From Streptomyces changanensis (GTDB lineage: Bacteria; Actinomycetota; Actinomycetes; Streptomycetales; Streptomycetaceae): 64,000 nucleotides of DNA. Where the stretch lies: NCBI RefSeq assembly GCF_024600715.1, contig NZ_CP102332.1, positions 4,154,001 through 4,218,000 of the forward strand. Direction: 5' to 3'. How positions within the stretch are numbered: position 1 is the first letter of the stretch; the number at the start of each line of letters is the position of its first letter. The translations under genes were made by a program, and so were the position numbers. Of the stretch, positions 60,896 to 64,000 are shown one piece after another. The notes under the pieces were generated by a model. That model searched no databases and was not told the DNA's origin. It saw only the letters and a list, made by a program, of their open reading frames with translations.

Positions 60896-61837
60896 TCAGT
60901 CCACCGTCACGTAGTCGGGACCGGAGTAGCGTCCGGTGGCCAGCTTCTGACGCTGCATGAGGAGGTCGTTCAGCAGGCTCGACGCGCCGAAGCGGAACCA
61001 GTGGTTGTCCAGCCAGTCCTCGCCGACGGTCTCGTTGACCAGGACCAGGAACTTGAGGGCGTCCTTGGTGGTCCGGATGCCGCCCGCGGGCTTCACCCCG
61101 ATCTGTACCCCGGTCTGGGCGCGGAAGTCGCGCACGGCCTCCAGCATGAGGAGGGTGTTCGCGGGGGTGGCGTTGACGCCGACCTTGCCGGTCGAGGTCT
61201 TGATGAAGTCCGCCCCGGCGATCATGCCGAGCCAGGAGGCGCGGCGGATGTTGTCGTACGTGGAGAGCTCGCCGGTCTCGAAGATGACCTTCAGCCGGGC
61301 GGGGCCGGCGGCCTCCTTCACGGCGCGGATCTCGTCGTAAACCTTGAGGTAGTGGCCCGCGAGGAACGCGCCGCGGTCGATCACCATGTCGATCTCGTCC
61401 GCCCCGGCGGCGACGGCGTCACGCGTGTCCGCGAGCTTGACGTCGAGGGCGGCGCGGCCGGCCGGGAAGGCGGTCGCGACGGAGGCGACCTTCACGTCCG
61501 TACCCGCCAGGCCGGCCTTGGCGGTGGCCACCATGTCGGGGTAGACGCACACGGCGGCCGTGCGCGGCGTGGTGCGGTCGGTGGGATCGGGGTGGACGGC
61601 CTTGGCGGCGAGCGCCCGGACCTTGCCCGGGGTGTCCGCGCCTTCGAGCGTCGTCAGGTCGATCATCGAGATGGCCAGGTCGATGGCGTACGCCTTGGAC
61701 GTGGTCTTGATCGAACGGGTTCCGAGGGACGCGGCGCGCGCTTCGAGACCGACGGCGTCGACGCCGGGCAGCCCGTGGAGGAAGCGGCGCAGTGTGCTGT
61801 CGGACGCGGTCACGTCAGCGAGTGCATTGGTGGGCAT
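60896..61837 (-). CDS. deoC: Deoxyribose-phosphate aldolase
   Basis: A 313-residue class I aldolase cleaving 2-deoxyribose-5-phosphate. IDLTTLEGADTPGKV, VCVYPDMV, KVASVATAFPAG, EIDMVIDRGAFLAG, KVIFETGELS, and GADFIKTSTGK with Schiff-base Lys at about residue 213, then GVKPAGGIRT. It is first in the operon with two dehydrogenase genes. ATG 61837 keeps the usual MPT start; GTG 61843 lies 6 nt after TATGCT, so a leaderless GTG start is equally possible. The promoter carries the nucleoside-regulon palindrome. Confidence 0.95.
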   Translation of the reverse strand: MPTNALADVTASDSTLRRFLHGLPGVDAVGLEARAASLGTRSIKTTSKAYAIDLAISMIDLTTLEGADTPGKVRALAAKAVHPDPTDRTTPRTAAVCVYPDMVATAKAGLAGTDVKVASVATAFPAGRAALDVKLADTRDAVAAGADEIDMVIDRGAFLAGHYLKVYDEIRAVKEAAGPARLKVIFETGELSTYDNIRRASWLGMIAGADFIKTSTGKVGVNATPANTLLMLEAVRDFRAQTGVQIGVKPAGGIRTTKDALKFLVLVNETVGEDWLDNHWFRFGASSLLNDLLMQRQKLATGRYSGPDYVTVD

Positions 61838-61849
61838 GGTCACCAGGGG

Positions 61850-61868
61850 AGCATATCTACGCGCGTAG
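61850..61868 (-). promoter_or_regulatory. deoC -10 box and nucleoside-regulon operator
   Basis: On the minus strand CTACGCGCGTAG (61868-61857, perfect palindrome) is followed by one base and TATGCT (61855-61850), then 6 nt and GTG. The operator therefore sits directly upstream of the -10, as at add. Confidence 0.8.
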
Positions 61869-61963
61869 CGTCCTGTACAGCCCCCGGGAGTGCGAGGGCG
61901 CAGAAGTGACGGGGAACGCACAGGTGAGCGGCGCGCTGTGAGGCGGGTCACGTGGGGTGGTGA

Positions 61964-62052
61964 TGCGGTGCGGCCGGGTGCGGTGCGGTGTCGCGCGGTG
62001 CGGTGTCGCGCGGTGCGGTGCGGTGCGGTGTCGCGCGGTGCGGTGCGGCGCG
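61964..62052. repeat. GTGCGGTGTCGCGCG-type short tandem repeats
   Basis: Irregular array of GTGCGGT and GTCGCGCG units, period 5 or 15 bp, in the gap upstream of deoC. Simple-sequence DNA; no gene or site recognised within it. Confidence 0.8.
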
Positions 62053-62111
62053 TGGGGTCGGTGGGGGCGGGCGGTGTTCGGCGGCTGGGCGACGCGTGGG
62101 GCGCCCGAGGC

Positions 62112-62227
62112 CGGTGGGTGGGGCGGGGCCGCGGCGGGTCACCTCCTCGGGGTCGGCGGCCTCGGGTACCGCGGAAGTCACCCCGCTGACGCCGCCAACC
62201 CCTGCGGGGGCAACCCGCCACGGCCCC
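62112..62227 (-). repeat. 117-bp dispersed repeat, copy B (inverted)
   Basis: Reverse complement matches 58207-58323 at about 111 of 117 positions with one single-base gap. It lies between the short-repeat array upstream of deoC and the end of the frameshifted hypothetical gene. Confidence 0.85.
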
Positions 62228-62366
62228 GCCTCCGGCCGTCGGCGACCGCGGCGACCGCCGGGCTGTACGTGCCGAGCCGGGCCCGTTGGTACGGAGTGCG
62301 TCCGCGCTTCGCTTCGGGGCAGCGTGCTCACCGGACGGGAGACCGGGCGTCGGCGCCTTCTGCCGG

Positions 62367-63523
62367 CTAGAAGAGGCCGATGTACCTGTGGTGGGTGAGG
62401 TTGTCGAGGATCTCGCGCAGCCACGGGCTGCGGACGGCCGACAGCCGGGCCAGGGTGTGGTGGAACGTTCGGCGGTCGATCCGGAACAGGTGGGGAGGGC
62501 GCGGCGGGTGCGAGTCGTCGAAGTCCGGCCGCCAGCCGCTGCCGCCGCCCAGGCGGCGGCCGACCGGCTCGCGGAGGACGTCGTCGGGTACGCGGCCCGA
62601 CGCGGGAACTGGTGGATGCGGCGGAGGGAAGGCCATCCACAGCCACACCCCGAACGGCAGCGGCACCGGGTATGCCGATGTGGCCGCGCCGCCGGGGGCC
62701 CAGGTCTGTCCCGTCTGCGGATGGACCGGTACGAGCTGGATGTCGACGCCCGCCTCCGGGGTGGGCAGTCCTGGTCCGGTCAGGGCGGCGCGCCGCTTCT
62801 GCGGACCTGCGGGCAGGAGTGCGTCGAGGGCGCGTTGGAACACCTCCTCGGCCAGGCCGTCCGGGACGGTCACCGGCTGCCCTCCGGAGGCCACGAGGAG
62901 GTGGGCGAGCGCCCGGCCGGCTGCTGCCTCCCACTGCGGGCTCCATGTCCAATGGCGGCTCGACCCGAGCCGAGACGCCCATGTGGCGACCGGCTCGCAT
63001 GGGGGTGTGCTCCGCCCCTCCTCCATCAGCCCCTCCCACGAGAGGGGTTCGGTGTCGACACCGTCGAGAGGGAGGCGCTGTACGGCGTCGGGGGCGAGCC
63101 ACACCGCCTGCCAGAGCGAACAGTCGTCCATCCTGGTCGCCACGAGCAGGCCGCACGCCTCGCAGGCCATGTTGGGGCCGCCGGTCCCGTCCAGGCCGCA
63201 GCAGGCGCCACCCCGCTCCTCGGGGACCAGCAGAACGCCGCGGACGTCTCCGGGTGCGATCACGATCGCGTCGGGCGCGCCGTCGGAGGGGCGTGGACCG
63301 GTGCGTGGACACCGCGGACGGCTGCCTCGTGCGGATGGATGTGCTCCCACTTGCGCCACGGCGGCCCCCAAGGCTCCGGGTCGACGGCGAAGGTCCCGGT
63401 CTCCATGAGCACCGGCAGCTGGGCACCGTTCCCGTAGACCTGATGGGCGTGAACCGGAAGGCAGACCTGGGACAACGGGGCGGTCAACTCGACGCCGCAC
63501 CCCGCACACACGAAAACGAACAC
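62367..63523 (-). pseudogene. Frameshifted zinc-ribbon-like hypothetical gene
   Basis: From GTG 63523 (GGAGG 4-5 nt upstream) one frame gives FVFVCAGCGVELTAPLSQVC, ALTAPLS-type start, VHAHQVYGNGAQLPVLMETG and DPEPWGPPWRKWEHI, then stops at 63260. The next frame takes over at SDGAPDAIVIAPGDVRGVLL and continues through GACCGLDGTGGPNMACEACGLLVA, DDCSLWQAVWLAPDAV to REILDNLTHHRYIGLF and the stop at 62367. The switch occurs near 63281-63290 in a CCCC run, so a one-base indel or sequencing error. CxxC pairs suggest zinc binding. A restored protein would have about 385 residues. Function unknown. Confidence 0.75.
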
Positions 63524-63630
63524 CGATCCTCCGCCTGGGAAACAGAGGCATCCTCGCAGCTCGGTGGCGGCCCGCCAACGGGCTTTCCGACCGACAGCGG
63601 CGAGCGGTGTGCCCCCCGCGTCTCGGCGGG

Positions 63631-64000
63631 TCAGGGTGTCCGGTCGGGGCTCGTCCTTTGCCGCGCCTGGCCGGCGGCCGACCTGCGGGCATGGTCCCGG
63701 TCCGGTGTGAGGTCCAGTTCGGCCCAGACCGTCTTGCGGGGGGTCGGGCCCTCCGTGACGCCCCACCGGTCCGCCAGCGCTTCGACGATCAGCAGCCCGC
63801 GTCCGCTCTCGCCGTCGGCCGTGGGTGCCTGCGGGGTGGGCAGTCGGTCGCAGCGGGTGTCCGTCGCTTCGATGCGCAGGACGCTGCCGGCGGAGGTGAG
63901 GCGGAGAGTGAGGAGGAAGGCCCGTCCCGGGACCCGGCCGTGGACGGCGGCGTTCGCGGCGAGTTCGGCGACCACCTGGAGGGCGTCGTCGGCCACCGGG
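63631..64000 (-). CDS. RsbW-like ATP-binding regulatory protein (partial)
   Basis: The C-terminal 122 residues of a GHKL ATPase of the serine-kinase anti-sigma type abundant in Streptomyces. VVAELAANAAVHGRV is the N-box, IEATDT precedes the ligand loop, and GESGRGLLIVEALADRWG is the G-box. The N-terminus lies beyond the right edge. The 107-bp gap to the frameshifted gene contains no recognisable element. Confidence 0.88.
   Translation of the reverse strand, partial: PVADDALQVVAELAANAAVHGRVPGRAFLLTLRLTSAGSVLRIEATDTRCDRLPTPQAPTADGESGRGLLIVEALADRWGVTEGPTPRKTVWAELDLTPDRDHARRSAAGQARQRTSPDRTP

Noticed and set aside
60896..62221. Extended deoC frame starting near 62221
   Set aside because: The extension runs through the operator, the short-repeat array and copy B of the 117-bp repeat and is Arg/Pro low complexity; deoC begins at 61837 or 61843.

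Overview
The window is a high-GC actinobacterial chromosome segment, almost certainly Streptomyces. Coding regions show a very strong third-position G/C bias, promoters are sparse with TANNNT -10 boxes, many genes start with GTG, and hairpin terminators lack U-tracts. It also carries the afsQ1-afsQ2-sigQ locus, which is characteristic of Streptomyces. The gene order (glyA, trpS, sdhCDAB, a GH20 hexosaminidase, a methylmalonyl-CoA mutase homologue, a BMP/ABC nucleoside transporter with cdd and deoA, add, afsQ, deoC) reads as conserved core chromosome. I see no tRNA, rRNA, CRISPR, IS element or prophage.

Layout. 0-12 kb: glutathionylspermidine-synthase homologue; rocD divergent from glyA, which carries a clear ZTP/pfl riboswitch; trpS with a 2H phosphoesterase and a YihY membrane protein; a D,D-carboxypeptidase divergent from a small membrane protein and a metallophosphoesterase; an orphan family-5 solute-binding protein. 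11.9-13.6 kb: a TetR operon with two palindromic operators. 13.7-17.5 kb: ferredoxin and sdhCDAB. 17.7-24.4 kb: OHCU-decarboxylase-like gene, GH20 lipoprotein and several Streptomyces-type hypotheticals. 24.4-27.3 kb: two tandem ECF sigma factors, the first with a TTA (bldA) codon, the second coupled to a membrane protein. 27.6-31.3 kb: L,D-transpeptidase, mutase, MerR regulator. 31.4-33.7 kb: a wreck of a sialic-acid/Kdn-type glycopolymer cluster, with a frameshifted GT2, remnants of a DUF6716-like glycosyltransferase and of a neuB-like synthase, and one intact sialyltransferase-like gene. 33.9-43 kb: amidohydrolase and the nucleoside uptake/salvage block. 43-51 kb: Uma2, STAS, sigma factor, second L,D-transpeptidase, MFS/LysR pair, hydrolase, add. 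51-58 kb: a secreted small protein, PspC, VanZ, the afsQ locus, a kinase and a second secreted small protein. 58-64 kb: repeat-rich DNA, the deoC-aldehyde dehydrogenase operon, a frameshifted hypothetical gene and a partial RsbW-like ATPase.

How genes work together. The strongest system-level signal is a nucleoside regulon. A 12-bp palindrome, CTACGCGCGTAG or a close variant, lies upstream of the BMP nucleoside-binding lipoprotein, the ABC transporter-cdd operon, deoA, add and deoC, five separate units all handling nucleosides. At add and deoC it sits just upstream of a -10 box with a start codon at or next to the predicted transcription start. The proposed route is uptake (BMP/ABC), deamination (cdd, add), phosphorolysis (deoA), deoxyribose-phosphate cleavage (deoC) and acetaldehyde oxidation (aldehyde dehydrogenases). 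No obvious regulator for it lies in the window. A second regulatory theme is AfsQ1: a perfect GTnAC-n6-GTnAC box lies between afsQ1 and sigQ, and a second perfect copy lies upstream of the L,D-transpeptidase lipoprotein about 27 kb away.

All calls come from reading the sequence and recalled family knowledge. No database search was run.
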